From NCBI GenBank assembly GCA_022478985.1, contig JAKSZP010004195.1:61951-125950 (forward strand): a stretch of 64,000 nucleotides of DNA, read 5' to 3'. The position numbers and the translations under genes were made by a program. The stretch comes from Massospora cicadina. Taxonomy: Eukaryota; Entomophthoromycota; Entomophthoromycetes; Entomophthorales; Entomophthoraceae. The notes beneath the pieces are model-generated. The model worked only from the letters and a program-made list of their open reading frames with translations, did not search any database and was not told the DNA's origin. Positions 11,380 through 22,439 of this stretch are shown piece by piece (within the stretch, counting starts at the first letter, position 1; each line of letters starts with the position of its first letter).

Positions 11380-12590
11380 TAATCTGATCCTTTGGCTTTT
11401 TGCAGTGTGCAGCAAAATGTCCTTTCCCGCCACACTGATAGCAGACCTTCTCTTTCTTGCTTAACTGTCTGAATACTTCAGGCTTATTTCCTGGCACAGT
11501 TCAGTTGGTAGCCTCTTTTGCTCCTTCGTTTCCCTTTGTGGGATTTGGATTTTGGACTTTGTTGGACTTGAAGCTTCTATTCAGGGCACCAAACGCAACT
11601 CCCAAAATTCTTTCGGTTGTCTACCATTTGCAAGGTAGTTATCTCCATCACAAATATGGAATACATCATTTGATGCAAATCATGATAGGGCTGAAGGGCT
11701 GCTTTCAAAGTAATTATAGCATCAAAGTTGTCTAACACTTTCACACCAGCCAGGACCTGCGACTCCTGGTAAGATTAATACCTGAAGCTAGCAAGAGACT
11801 ATCTTTATAAAATTGAATTCCCATAAATTCTTGCTTGCATTTTGACATGCAAGTTGGACTCCCAAACTCTTTCATTATGGCCACCTTTGCCTCGGCATAC
11901 GACCAGCTATCCCCCTCCAAGTGGGGTAACATTAGGTTCTGACAGTTGGTGTCCAGGCAGTTCATGACTGTCAATCTCTTTTGACAATCCTCTTATCCAT
12001 GCATAGTCATGTCAAACAGTCGGAAAAATTCTGGGGCATTATCCCATTGGAATGATGGCAATTTTGGCATTTCTCTAAAAACCTCCAAGTCATTTTGGGC
12101 TGATTCTCTCAGTTCAGCTACTCGGCTAACTTGTGGAGTGACTTTGAGCATCATCTCTGAAATAGCATTAAAGGCGGGCAGCATATTTCTCAGGGTATTT
12201 GTCTTCCCAAGTATTGTGCGAGGACTTCTCTCTTCAGTATCGCTGGCCATATCTGGCTCACAAGCACATCTGTGAGCTTTCAAGTCCTCCACTTCTTTTA
12301 CAAATTTCTCAACATCTGCAACAGAACTTTCTTACACAAACGCGATCTGCTTCTCGCTCCATTTTCAGGAAAAGGACCACTTGAACGAGGTCTCTTTCTT
12401 TCTTTTTCAATGAGTTTACTTTGCTGAGTAATTCATTCCCAAAGTTGGCTACATTTTCTACTCCTTCCTCCACCCTGGTGACACGTTCTTCCAAGGCTGC
12501 AAACTCCTGATGGTCCGCTGAATCTAAGGCATTCTAATTCAAAGTGGCGATCTCAGTCCAAAGCTAGCACATTTCTTCTTTATATGACAT
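11380..12590 (-). pseudogene. gag: Element B gag with CCHC zinc knuckle
   Basis: The likely start is the ATG at 12590 (M-S-Y-K-E-E), conserved in F at 31017. The N-terminus is charged and coiled-coil-like (E-E-R-V-T-R-V-E-E-G-V). The capsid-like part includes A-P-E-F-F-R-L-F-D and N-C-L-D-T-N-C, which recurs in I as N-S-L-D-A-H-S-C. The nucleocapsid knuckle C-Y-Q-C-G-G-K-G-H-F-A-A-H-C lies at 11443-11402, a perfect CX2CX4HX4C. At least four frame breaks are present. It packages element RNA in intact relatives. Confidence 0.85.
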
Positions 12591-12614
12591 TATAATAGAT
12601 TCTTTACTCAACTA

Positions 12615-12631
12615 CCCTGTAGTGAGCACCA
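12615..12631 (-). promoter_or_regulatory. Primer-binding site of element B
   Basis: On the minus strand the sequence TGGTGCTCACTACAGGG begins three bases inside the 5' LTR. The plus-strand reading ccctgtagtgagcacca ends in CCA, as a tRNA 3' end would. The same site flanks the 5' LTRs of D, E and H and, shortened, F. Confidence 0.8.
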
Positions 12632-12634
12632 ACT

Positions 12635-13777
12635 TGTAAAAATTTACTCTAGGTTAAATATCAGCCGTCAACCCAGCAACCTTTTTACTGCACAGGTTCG
12701 GTTTCCTTGTGCACTTCGTCATGTTGTATAGAATGTATTATATAATTTAGTATGGAGACTATTATTTGTAGTTGAGATTGAACTATTATTAGGCCCAACA
12801 CTTCAGCCAGTACTTCCGATTAAGTACTCTGTAAGTTGTACTCATAGGGATTCTTTCCCTATAATATTGTCCACCCAATCTTTGTTAGGATACCCCAGTG
12901 ACAGTCTCTCGGCCCAACACACAGTTGGGAGCTATCACTGATTTTGGTTCCTTCATCTCTAGATCCCCGCTTGGATCTTTACTCTTCTCTCTGGAGAGTC
13001 TTCCAATTATTGCCTTCTGTAATAATATCCTTGAGATGGAACAACACAATAGAAGCTGATAGTCTAACTATACACTGAATTGACAATATTACTGTAGATA
13101 ATAATGTTGATAATAATAACGTTGGTAAAAATGATGTGTTTATTAAAGTAAATCTTAGGGTATTATATAGTAGGGGTTTCGGCTGTCTAACCCTAGGTTG
13201 ACACCTCTTCGATGAAATGGCAGCCGTTGCTGTTGAATCACCATTCCTAATCTCTGCAGCGATGGTCTTCCCTATCCTGGCTAGGATTCCATCATTGGAT
13301 ATCCTCGTGACCTCAAACAGAAAGAGTCAGAAAATGTGTCCCTAACGTTTTCCTCTTGATCCAAGTGAACCAACCATAATTGGCTAGCGACCTGCTTAGG
13401 TAATGGGACTTTTTACCCATTATGGCAGGTCACTTCACTAACTAATTGACTCGCTAGTTTGAGGCGGCATCACTCGCCTTGTAACTCACTATTCATTCCT
13501 AATCAGCTGGTGATGAAGCCCGACCAATCCCAATTGGTACACCTGATAAAAATCACTATCAGATGCCCCTATTTAGTCAGCCACTCCACCCGATGAGATC
13601 TTGGGTATTCATCCAGATTGACCTAACAGATATGACCAGGTGAATATCCCAAAATCCCCTGAACATAGTTCCTCCAAAACTTGGACCAACTGATTTCTGA
13701 TTCACTTCGCCTTAGGGAATTTCCCTAGCGACACCAGGTAATCTTACAGGATGGGAATATGGGCAAAAATCCCAACA
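12635..13777 (-). repeat. 5' LTR of element B
   Basis: It starts tgtaaaaatttactc and ends cccaaca. It is nearly colinear with 4223-5367, differing mostly by single-base substitutions. It is followed by the second copy of the target duplication ctcag (13778-13782). Confidence 0.93.
13389..13431 (-). other. Conserved two-step stem-loop in B-family LTRs
   Basis: Outer arms gacctgc/gcaggtc enclose inner arms taatggg/cccatta around the loop acttttta. The same structure occurs in every B-family LTR in the window: 4976-5018, 25490-25532, 28652-28694 and 31819-31861. The outer arms are intact in all but the 4976 copy. It is strand-symmetric and could fold as RNA in either transcript or extrude as DNA. 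Confidence 0.7.
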
Positions 13778-13782
13778 CTCAG

Positions 13783-14528
13783 TTTACATATAATAATAGA
13801 ACTCATGCCTCCAATGGATTCTTCCCATACAAAGTGACCTTGGGGTACAAATCTTTGATTCTCAGTTGGCAGGTGGCTTCTCCCAGGGGTACCAGCCACC
13901 AAAAATCATGCCCAGCATATCTGGACAACGCAGTCCTTAGTTCGTGAGCATCTCACTAAGGCAATAAGCAACTACAAGCAGTTTTCAGATTGTAAGTAGA
14001 TCCCAGCTCACAAAATCAAGGTTGGTTCATATTTTATTCTTGACACATGACATTTGCAGTTGAAGGTACCCTTGCATAAGTTTGCAAGCTAATGCTCTGG
14101 TCCAAAATTGGTGGAGGAAGATTTGGGTAATGGAACCTTCTGGTTGAATTTGCCTCCTCATTAGAAGCAACACACAGTCTTCCATGTTTTGCAGTTAGCC
14201 ACATAAAGGGGCAATTCCCTCAGATCCTAGCCTATTGTGATCAAGGATGCAGAGGAGGCTGAAGTGGAGGGCATCCTGGCTTCTCATAAATCTCATCTTT
14301 AAGTTCAATATTTCATCGCATGGAAAGGCTATCCAGACTACAAAAGCAGTTGGGACAGAGTCCACGATTGTGAAAACTTCTCAGAGATAGTCAAGGCTTT
14401 CCATGCCTATCACCCATAAGCTCATCGTCCTCCTCCAAAGATTGCTGCTTTGATTGCGATCAAACTTCCTAAAGCCCACAAAAATGTGGCTCTTATGCAA
14501 TTCCTCAGTGGTGGCGCCACCCTTTGGC
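13783..14528 (+). pseudogene. pol: Element A integrase C-terminus with chromodomain
   Basis: The frame resumes in the conserved F-T-Y-N-N-R-T-H-A-S-N-G block (about 13782-13817), typical of the gypsy integrase C-terminal region, followed by Y-K-V-T-L-G-Y. After broken GPY/F-like sequence, a chromodomain is legible at 14303-14419: Y-F-I-A-W-K-G-Y-P-D, S-S-W-D, and the closing F-H-A-Y-H-P before TAA. A short helix E-V-E-G-I-L-A precedes it at about 14258. A chromodomain fused to IN identifies a chromovirus and is expected to direct integration to heterochromatin. Aromatic-cage-type residues Y, W and W are present. Confidence 0.9.
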
Positions 14529-14543
14529 AAAAGGGATGGGTAA
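14529..14543 (+). other. Polypurine tract of element A
   Basis: The sequence aaaagggatgggtaa directly precedes the TG that opens the 3' LTR at 14544. The purine richness and position match a plus-strand primer. It also fixes the LTR start. Confidence 0.65.
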
Positions 14544-15886
14544 TGTAAGTCTGTGGAGTGTCCTCTCTGCCTAAATTGGGCGGTGTTCCCATCACCCACC
14601 AAGAAGGGTCCTAAGAGGGCAGCTGTCCTGCTTTAATACAGGGTGATCTCGCCTATGTGGTAGACAAGCGTTAGGTAACAGCCATCTCTCTGAAGATTCC
14701 ACCGCCTGTCCCTGCAAAAGCTCTTCTGCCAAATTAGTACATTAAATTGAAGAAATTTGCGCTGAAATAACAGAAAACCTTAAACCCACGGGAACAAAGC
14801 CTGATGGGTGCGCACATTCAGGAAATGGGTATCATGGGTCAAATACTCAACCACAATCACCATTGGCATTGAGCCACTGGAAAATGATGTTGTTGGTTCA
14901 AAGCTTTAAAAAACATTAAAATCAGAGCCCAATGGGTGTTTACCTACCAAAAAGAATGTGTCATGGAGCAAATCCCCAGCAAAACTCACCAATGGCATTG
15001 GGTTATTGGAAAGCGTTGTTGTCAATTTAAAAACCTATCTCCAAAACTTTGGAAACAAAGCCTGACGGGCTTGTTCCTTCTCAAAATAAATATGCCTAAT
15101 GTCAGATCTTTGGCAAAATTTTCTAATAGCGTTGGGTCATTATTGAAAGTTGCCGCCAACTCAGAACCCTCCCCTCTCATATCAAGATCATTGCTCAAAA
15201 AATATTGCTTGGCCAACAGATGCTAAAGTGACCAGGTGCAGGCAGGTTGTATATCATGAACCTGTTCCTGACCTCTTGGGACATCCTCTATGTGGAGTGG
15301 CCCTGGAAGGTTCCTTTTGACCGTCAGATGAGATGCCATCATGCTAATAATCAAAAAAATGGTAAAGCAACAAGTAAGGCGTCCATGGCCGATTTGGCAG
15401 CAACTTGGCCCACTGCCAACTCTTTTGATGTCGATTCTAATTAGGTTTTTTTATTCCCCCTCCCTCAAAGTTACCGGGTTAGCTTTAAATTTTGAGGGCC
15501 CCAATTCTGAGTTTTTCTAAGCTATTCCCTAAATCTAATCATCTATTCAATTGGTTGTAAAACACTGAGGATATTGACAGTTGATTTTCTAATTTTACAT
15601 TTCCAATAAAATAATCCCGTTTCCCAATTTCAGTTTTTATTTTGACAAAATAAACCAACCTTCCTGTCTCAAATATTCCCAAATTTACGGGCCCCAGGGC
15701 CATTTTTTCCTGGTTCGTTGCTAGGTTCATATTCACAACTATGGCCCATGGGCGCTTGTTGGCAAAATTCGTTCCAATTCTAACAATAGCCTTTTATGCA
15801 GCACTGCCTTTGGCATTAGGCTCGCTATTTAGGTGTTTTGGCACCTAAACTGGAAGGCCAGTCTAAATCTATCTTGCGTCTTTCCA
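14544..15886 (+). repeat. 3' LTR of element A
   Basis: It starts tgtaagtctgtgg next to the polypurine tract and ends near ..gcgtctttcca. From 14767 on it matches the left edge of the window (1-1120), and from 14544 it matches the solo copy beginning tgtaactctgg at 59963. It carries a decayed form of the LTR reading frame, with pieces open at 14936-15226 and 15247-15444, and the same threefold repeat cores near 14865, 14996 and 15131. Confidence 0.78.
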
Positions 15887-16621
15887 TGACAGTCTGATGG
15901 AGGAAACTATTTTCCAGGGAAGCAGCAGCTTCAACAGCCATCTTATTTAATTTTTATAATTTAGGAAGCCAATTCAAGAGCAAAAAGCAGCTTTGGGAGT
16001 CAAGTCTGGATATTTTTCAAAAATTCCTCCCAAGCTAAATCATACTCAATTTAATAAGCCTATTTTGTGTCAATAATCCTTTTTAGAGACTTGAAAGAAT
16101 TTGATATAGCCAGCGCTGGGAGAGCACAAGGAGTTGGAGGGGTGGCGGGAAAGATTGGTTGCACACTTTTTCATGGCAGCTCAGCTGAAATCTGAACAGC
16201 AATATGTTCAGGATAAATCTGATTTATCCCACTTTAATTGGCACTTTATGAGCAGTTCCAGTATTGATTGAGGTAGGGGAGGTTGTATAAAGCCCCAATA
16301 ACCTTTAGATGAGGCGGCAACTGGGCTGATGCTGGAGGGAGAAGTGAAGAAAGCAGTTGCTGCAAAAACTTTCTGGGAACATATGCTTCAAATGGTCAAG
16401 TTTGAGCACAAGGACAAATGGCGCGGTTATTTTCAATGCACACCCAAAAGGGATGATCAGTGGCGGATCTGATCACTGTTTTGGGGGTATTGCAATATGG
16501 GTGTCCTGGTTAAAGGGCAGATTATCACAATAGTGCAAGGAATTGCCAAACGATATGTGACATTTGGGACCATAAATTGCAACACAGGGATAGCGCCATA
16601 AACTGCAAAACCCTCTTTAAA
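15887..16621. other. Spacer between A and E with an unassigned, broken frame
   Basis: No element could be recognised in this interval. In one plus frame, 16112-16472 reads as a coding-like stretch: L-G-E-H-K-E-L-E-G-W-R-E-R upstream of an ATG at 16173, then A-T-G-L-M-L-E-G-E-V-K-K-A. It has only two stops (TGA near 16272, TAA near 16302). The composition is helical and charged, gag-like at best. E inserted 150 bp downstream. Confidence 0.3.
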
Positions 16622-17383
16622 AGTTGGCTTTTGGGCTCATGAGATACTCGCTGGCTGCTTAGTTTACCAAAATCCAACAATTGGGGATCTGTACCACTAG
16701 TATAATAAAAATAATTAACCTAAAAACTTAGTAAGATAAGGTTTTTAAAGTTTTTTAAACGCCGCAAGGATAAGAAAATTTGAACCCTCTCTGAATATCT
16801 GACCATTTGGTATTTAAAAATAGTATCAAGGGTCGAAGGAATTCATTAGTAAGTTTAGGATGGCTTGTTAACGTCCAAATAAGGAATAATGTTCCTTCAG
16901 CATATTGAAGCTCAGAAACCTTACTTCACTATAGCTAAACAATGGATGGGGAAATAGCTGTAGGCAATATGTACCCATGGGGTAACAAATTTAATATTTT
17001 AGCCAATCCCCATTAGCTATATTCTTGTACTTTGGTGGATCTCCGCCACACCTATAAAAGGGGTTGGTCCCTGCATTATTGCTTAAATGGACCTGGTTTC
17101 ATCTGGGGGAGTACCATCTAATGGAAGTTCCAGGATCCGTTGCATGGAAAGTGTAATCCAACTTCTTAATATCTTTTGTATTGCCCATGGAATATTTGAA
17201 ATTCTGTTACCCCAATTCTCAGGGTTCTACCGAGAATTGGCCAGGATCTTTTGGCTGATATTTTTGTTAGTTAAATTAATTGTATTAAGTTGTGAACTTG
17301 TAAATGTCCGAAATATTCCCCTTTAAGGCTGATTTTGACCCACAACATTCTTATCTTGTAGCTGGGAGGGCAAATTTCTGACA
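16622..17383 (-). repeat. 3' LTR of element E
   Basis: It aligns with 35958-36717 and, in reverse complement, with 61599-62347 (element I). The start has decayed (agttggctttt against tgtttgatttt) and the end is ..tttctgaca. It contains tataaaag at 17053-17060 on the strand opposite to the element's coding strand. Confidence 0.85.
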
Positions 17384-17402
17384 TCACCCCCCCAAGAATG
17401 TT
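17384..17402 (-). other. Polypurine tract of element E
   Basis: The minus strand reads aacattcttggggggga-type purine-rich sequence ending at the LTR boundary (plus strand: tcacccccccaagaatg). The G run adjoins the 3' LTR. The copy ggtaatg near the I LTR was not examined further. Confidence 0.6.
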
Positions 17403-18261
17403 GGGGGAGTATAGTGCTGTAGGAATTGACCATGAACTCAATTGCTAGTCACTTTTGTGCAAGGGATTTGATGGAGTAATCCTCTCCTCACTTTTAAGTG
17501 ACTGCAAAAGGGCCTTCCCAAATAGAACCAAGTTTCTCACTGGTAGGAGTGATTTGATTGTGATAGTAAAGCACCAAGTCAGATACTTGGAAGAAAGGTT
17601 GAGGGGCCTGGAGCTCATTAGTGGCTTGACCCTCTTTTGTGAAAGTCTTTGCCAAGTTGGTCATCGCCTCTGATTGTCACTAGGTGATGTGCTGAGCCAA
17701 CTTCTTCATGGCTTGTTCAGGGTCTGTCCTTTTAGTGAAAATGTCTTTGCCAATAATGATGGAACCCCAGGTTCCCATCCATACAACACATGGAACTGAA
17801 ACATCTTAAGGATCCAGTGGTAACTGATACGGTAGGCCATGAGGTCACTGATTAAGTACTGATCCCAGTGAAAGGGGGTAGAAGTGGCCATTTTCCATAA
17901 TATGAAGAATTAGGGTCCCATTGGTCATAGGATTGTAGGGTGCAGAAAAGAGCTGTTGAATGCCCATGGAATTCGCAAGAATCTTAACCCTTGGGAAGTG
18001 AATTTTTTACCATTATCACAGAGCAAAAACTTAGGGGGCAAGCATGTTGGGTAAAGATATACTTGTGTAGGAAAGTGACCATGTCTTTTGCCATCTGAGC
18101 TGGGATAGCCAATGCCACAACCCATTTGATAAAATGATCAATCTCAACTAATACATATCGATTTCCACCCATAGTTTGGGGCAGAGGGCAGAACACATCA
18201 AGGCTTTATTGTGTTGAAGGCTGTTGAGGAATGGTAGGTTGATATTTATACTTGGTTTGTA
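17403..18261 (-). pseudogene. pol: Element E integrase, core and C-terminal part
   Basis: On the minus strand, from 18196 down, L-V-E-I-D-H-F-I-K-W carries the first Asp, and C-D-N-G-K-K-F-T-S (about 18033-18004) carries the second, in a neighbouring frame. The expected H-P-x-x-N-G-x-x-E motif is degraded to H-P-T-I-L followed by a stop, so the catalytic Glu is lost. V-L-Y-G-W-E-P-G-V-P in the frame 17891-17706 is the C-terminal landmark. The upstream half of this domain lies beyond D at 24391-24733. Confidence 0.8.
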
Positions 18262-18266
18262 GCCTG

Positions 18267-18792
18267 TGTTAACTTTTTGGTGGATATGGCCTATTTCCGC
18301 TGAATGAATTGCACAGGGTTTAGCCCACTGAGAAACGGCCAAATGATATGGAGATCGTTGACCATAATTCAATGTAATAATTTTATATATAAATATATGA
18401 GAAAATCGCCCCAATGTCGCTAGTATTTATTTTAATATAATATAACCGCAGACCCTCTCTGCATACGTTCCCTTCTTCTTCCTACTCACTTTTCTTTTCT
18501 TCCACTCAAAAAAAACCTCCTTCCTTCTCTCTATTGCTTGACCTTTACCCTTCTGTATTCCTAAACAGATTTGACACATTTTGCTTAGTTATTCTCGATT
18601 TGCTATCAATGTAGAACTCGTTCAACCCTCAAGGCTTCAACGGAATTTCCTCAATTACTGGACCCTAATTGATTTGATCAATTCCCCTCACATTGCTCTC
18701 TAACCTGTTACTCGCCCTCAGAGCTTGCTTTGCATCAATTAACAATTCGCTGGAACACCAGCTTATCACCCAGTCATATTGAAATCTCGACA
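18267..18792 (-). repeat. 3' LTR of element D
   Basis: It aligns with 23864-24385 throughout, including the pyrimidine-rich segment cttcttcctactcac and the block aattgatttgatcaattccc, itself a small inverted repeat. The end ..ctcgaca is followed by ttacccccttgactgg, the polypurine tract in reverse. An identical attaccccc-ttgactgg motif adjoins the left LTR of H. Confidence 0.93.
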
Positions 18793-19850
18793 TTACCCCC
18801 TTGACTGGACAATAAGCGCCTATTGCTTGTAGGCCCGCAGGAACTTCGCGTGTACTCAGTTGATTATCTGTCCACTTGCAGGTGCCTTAATGGCATATGC
18901 ATCAGCCCCAGTCTTCTCAATGATCTTAAATGGTCCACTCCATATGCTGGAGAGCTTGTTCCTTCTTCCAAACCCATGTTGGTCATGAAACAAGATCAAT
19001 TATCCTACTCTGAACTGCGGAAAACCACTGCATCTACATTGATTGGCCGCCTGATCCAAAATCTTCTTGGCAAGACTAGTGGAATATGCCTTGTTTTGGA
19101 GTTTAATCAACACATTTGTTAAGGTAGACAAATAGGGGTGAGGTTTGACTCCTCTGTATCCTCCACACAGGAGTAAAGCAAGGCAGGCAGCGCTGAATGT
19201 CATCAATAAAGAAGTTGAAATGGACTCTTATTGGTTGCTGAGTGGTAGCTGATATTTTACCAAATACAGCGGTGGATAAAAGGGTGCTCCAGTCTAACAG
19301 CTGCTCATTTTTGAGCTTACGTAGAATATTTACCAAGGTTCCATTGACCCATTCCACCATACCATTATATTCTGGGTGATAGGGGTAGTTAAAACTCTGC
19401 GGATTTCCATGGGCTTGTTCAACTTGGCCAATATATGCAATGTGAATTTGGTTCCATTGTCCATTAAGATAAATTACGGACAATCATGGCGCTGTATAAC
19501 ACACTCCAGGATGAACTTGGCGGTAGTGACAGCCCCCAAACCCTTGATAGCCCTTGCTTCCACTCATCTTATCAAATGGTCATTGGGTATGATTATATAT
19601 TTGGAGCAGTTTGTGCCAGTTGGCAGAGCCCCCACCATATCTAATGAAACTGTATGCTATGCGAACCTGGGCTTAACTAACTGGTAGGTGGTTTTTCGGT
19701 GGATTGGTTTATCCACTTGACACTGATGGCAACAACCAACTGTCTCAAGCACATTGTAGTGCATACTCTCCCAATAGTAGTGGGGTTACAAGAACTTAAG
19801 CATCTTTTTCAACCCCCCATGACCTACTGCTCTATGGGCATCCATAATAA
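18793..19850 (-). pseudogene. pol: Element D integrase
   Basis: Minus strand. The zinc-binding part near 19690-19850 is frameshifted. The core shows V-S-L-D-M-V-G-A (first Asp, about 19660), then M-D-N-G-T-K-F-T (second Asp, about 19460), then Y-N-G-M-V-E-W-V-N-G-T-L (Glu, about 19370-19335). The last lies in the long frame 19483-19103, which continues into the C-terminal region. Catalytic residues are present but in different frames. Confidence 0.85.
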
Positions 19851-20456
19851 TTGCAGGCCTGGCAGAGAGTTTGGGAAACTCAGCATCAATTCCCTCATCC
19901 ACTTATATAGCTCCCCATTGCGCAAGAAGGTATCCTGCCTAAGCCCATCCAACACTTTAATCACGGATGGCGGCTCATCATGATATTTACCCACAATCAT
20001 CTTTTCATACATGATGTCTGCCACATCTGCTGTAATGGCAACCGTGGGTAATCGGGAAAGACAATCTGCATTCTGATGCTTTGCCTCTGTCCAATGCATA
20101 ATCTCAAAACCATATGCTTGGAGCTTCAAAGCCCATTGCGCAAGCCGCCCTTCAGGTTCCCACAGATTCTGTAGCCAGCGCAAGGAGGCATGATCTGTTA
20201 CCACTTTGAATTTTACCCCATATAGGTAGACCCAGAATTGTTTATATGCATAGATTACCGCTAAACACTCCTGTTTAGTCACGGTGTAATTCTGTTTAGG
20301 GCCAATTAAACTGCGGCTGCAATAGACAATGGGGTGCTTCACACTGTCATCATCTATTTGGGACAACACAGCCCCTACAGCGGAAAGCGAGGCATCCATT
20401 TTCACAATAAACTCTTTTTCAAAATTGGGGTATTGCAAAACAGGCGCGCTAGCCAA
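19824..20456 (-). pseudogene. pol: Element D RNase H and connection
   Basis: This uninterrupted frame of 210 residues begins A-P-V-L-Q-Y-P-N-F-E-K-E-F-I-V, typical of the RT-RNase H junction. It contains K-M-D-A-S (first catalytic Asp), Y-T-V-T-K-Q-E-C-L-A-V-I (catalytic Glu) and V-V-T-D-H-A-S-L-R-W-L (next Asp), then the N-A-D-x-L-S-R-L-P ending. All landmark residues are intact, so the domain could be functional on its own. The overlap with IN by a few bases reflects the uncertain boundary. Confidence 0.92.
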
Positions 20457-20458
20457 CC

Positions 20459-21500
20459 TGGTTCATAATACATCAAAAGTGGTTTGACATCAATCCGTCC
20501 AGGTGAAGACAGCATTCTTCTTAAGTAGCTCAAAGAGCGGAGCCCCAATACTACTGAAGTTGGGAATGAACCTCTGATAGTAACTGACCATCCCCAAAAA
20601 CACCCGGACATCCCACTTATCTCTTGGCTGAGTCATCTGGCGGATGGCTTCCACCTTAGATGTCTGAGGACTAAGCCCATTGGAATCTACCACGAAGCCA
20701 AGGTATTCTAATCGTTCCTTAAAAAGTGGCACTTTTGGGGCTTAATTTTGATGTTAGCATCAGCTTGGTGGCGGAACACTTGCTCCAAGTGTCCAAGATG
20801 CTCCGTAAACGTCCGTGAAAACACATTGACATCATCAAGGTAAACAAGAATGCATGACAGCTCTAAGTCACCCAAAATAGTGTCCATAGCCCGCTGGAAC
20901 GTAGCGGGGGCATTACATAAACCCTGTGGCATATGTGTAGGCTGGAACAATCCCTTTGAGGTAATTATAGTGCACTTTTCTTGTTCTGCTGCTGGCAACT
21001 CGATCTTCCAGTACCCCAAAGTCAAGTACATAGCAGAGAAAAACTTGGCCCCACCTAACCAATCTAAAGCATTGTCAATTCGTGGGAGTGGGTATGAATC
21101 TTTTTTCATAATACTGTTAAGCTTCCGTTAAACAATTACTACTCAATTGGAGCCATCTTTCTTTTTGAAAATTAGCACTGGAGATGCCTAGTGAATTTTT
21201 GATGGCTCCAACATTCCCTGTTCCACCAAGGTATCTATTCTGAAGATACAACTTCTTCTGCTGCCTTCAAGCGACAGATAGGTCATGACCTGATAGGGGG
21301 TGGTCTCCTGTGTCCACCCGATGCATAACCCCACAAGCACAACCCAAGTTGTGATCATCAGTTGCAAAAATGCTGTGGTACTTTTTAAGCAGATCCATCA
21401 CTCTATCCTTCTGATACTCTGATAGACCAGTTAGCGCCTCCCGTGGAACCACAGTCATTATGCTGAAGGGGTTTTTAGAGGCAAGCCAAGATCTTCCCAT
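20459..21500 (-). pseudogene. pol: Element D reverse transcriptase
   Basis: Frame 21109-20708 covers palm and fingers: [11 protein letters not shown], then P-Q-G-L-C-N-A-P-A-T-F-Q-R, then the catalytic box Y-L-D-D at 20842-20831 (intact). Frame 20732-20490 covers the thumb (E-R-L-E-Y-L-G-F-V, V-F-L-G-M-V-S-Y-Y). The N-terminal segment is in 21500-21267 (R-V-D-T-G-D-H-P-L), with one stop before the palm at about 21127. It is the best-preserved LTR-element RT in the window. Confidence 0.93.
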
Positions 21501-22008
21501 GAACCAAAGTTGTGTACCTGGTGGACCTCATCAATAGGGATCAGGTGCAGGTAAGCCACCACTTGGTGCCGCCGAACCTTCATTACCTCCTTCTGTAGAT
21601 ATTCTACCAAAAACTTTACTTCCCCCTTTCCAGGTAACAGTAACTCAGGGGCCACATGAGGTTCAAGCCACAATTGGTGATAAGGCCCCACAACCTCTCC
21701 ATACAGACCTCCCAGAATATCAATTTCGAGCTCTGTCCCAATTATGACATGATGCCCCTGAAGGGATAGTCCAAGCATTCGCAGCTTTAGCGGAATCCTT
21801 TTGTTAAGATAAATCTGGTTTGGAAGCGTTCAGGTCTTCCACTTCATCTGTCAATATCTTACATGAATCACACCATCGCTATAAGCAAAATTAATTTTCT
21901 CAGAGTGGATTGGTTCCTCTGGATCTCAGCTAGAAGTAAAATAGATAGGGATCTGTTGTCCCAGTATACTGATGGTTCGTCTGCCAGATTAACCACAGCC
22001 CCAAAGTG
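21501..22008 (-). pseudogene. Element D PR-RT linker
   Basis: The frame 21778-21458 (106 residues) reads between protease and RT, with I-G-T-E-L-E-I-D-I-L-G-G and a Pro/Leu/Glu-rich stretch. It looks like the end of the protease fold plus the acidic tether to RT. No independent domain is recognised. Confidence 0.5.
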
Positions 22009-22439
22009 TCACATAAATGAAGCCCCAATAAACTTGTCATAATGATCATTAGGCAATACCACAGCTGGAGCGGATATGCCAGCTGACCTGAACCTCAAAG
22101 GCAATGAGCTATATGCGCCTTCTGACATGGTACTTTGAGCCCCCGCAGTTCCATATACCACTTGGTGGTCCACATCTGGCTTCAGCGGAAGCTTAGCCAC
22201 AAGTTTGGTGGATGTTATATTGACAGGAGCGCCTGTATCAATGATCGCCCAGTTTTTGGTATTCTGTACGAATATGTCGCAGTAGGTGTATTTTGTATAA
22301 GAAGAACCCTTGGTGTTCGATACATATACATTTAAGGGCGTTTGATTACCCAGAAAAGTGTACACACCAGCCCCAACATGAGGATACTCTTGAGCAATCT
22401 TTTTTACAGGAACCGCCACATCCACTACTTCCAAAGTGG
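22009..22439 (-). pseudogene. pol: Element D retropepsin
   Basis: The minus-strand frame 22659-22009 contains W-A-I-I-D-T-G-A-P-V-N-I-T-S-T-K-L (D-T-G active site), and about 70 residues later A-P-A-V-V-L-P-N-D-H-Y-D-K-F-I-G. The latter is the Y-D-x-L-I-G landmark with one change. The N-terminal third of this frame is gag-PR linker. The domain itself is open. Confidence 0.9.

Larger units (their letters stand above)
4223..13777 (-). mobile_element. Ty3/gypsy LTR retrotransposon B inserted in integrase of A
   Basis: Two LTRs of 1145 bp (4223-5367) and 1143 bp (12635-13777) bound an internal region whose gag, PR, RT, RNase H and IN all read on the minus strand. The 5-bp direct duplication ctcag is at 4218-4222 and 13778-13782. 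Removing the element joins A's integrase seamlessly. The LTRs run tgtaaaaattt to cccaaca on the plus strand, and the first base pair of the left copy has decayed from TG to TT. A primer-binding site abuts the right LTR and a polypurine tract abuts the left LTR, consistent with minus orientation. An additional ORF of opposite polarity lies between IN and the 3' LTR. Confidence 0.93.
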
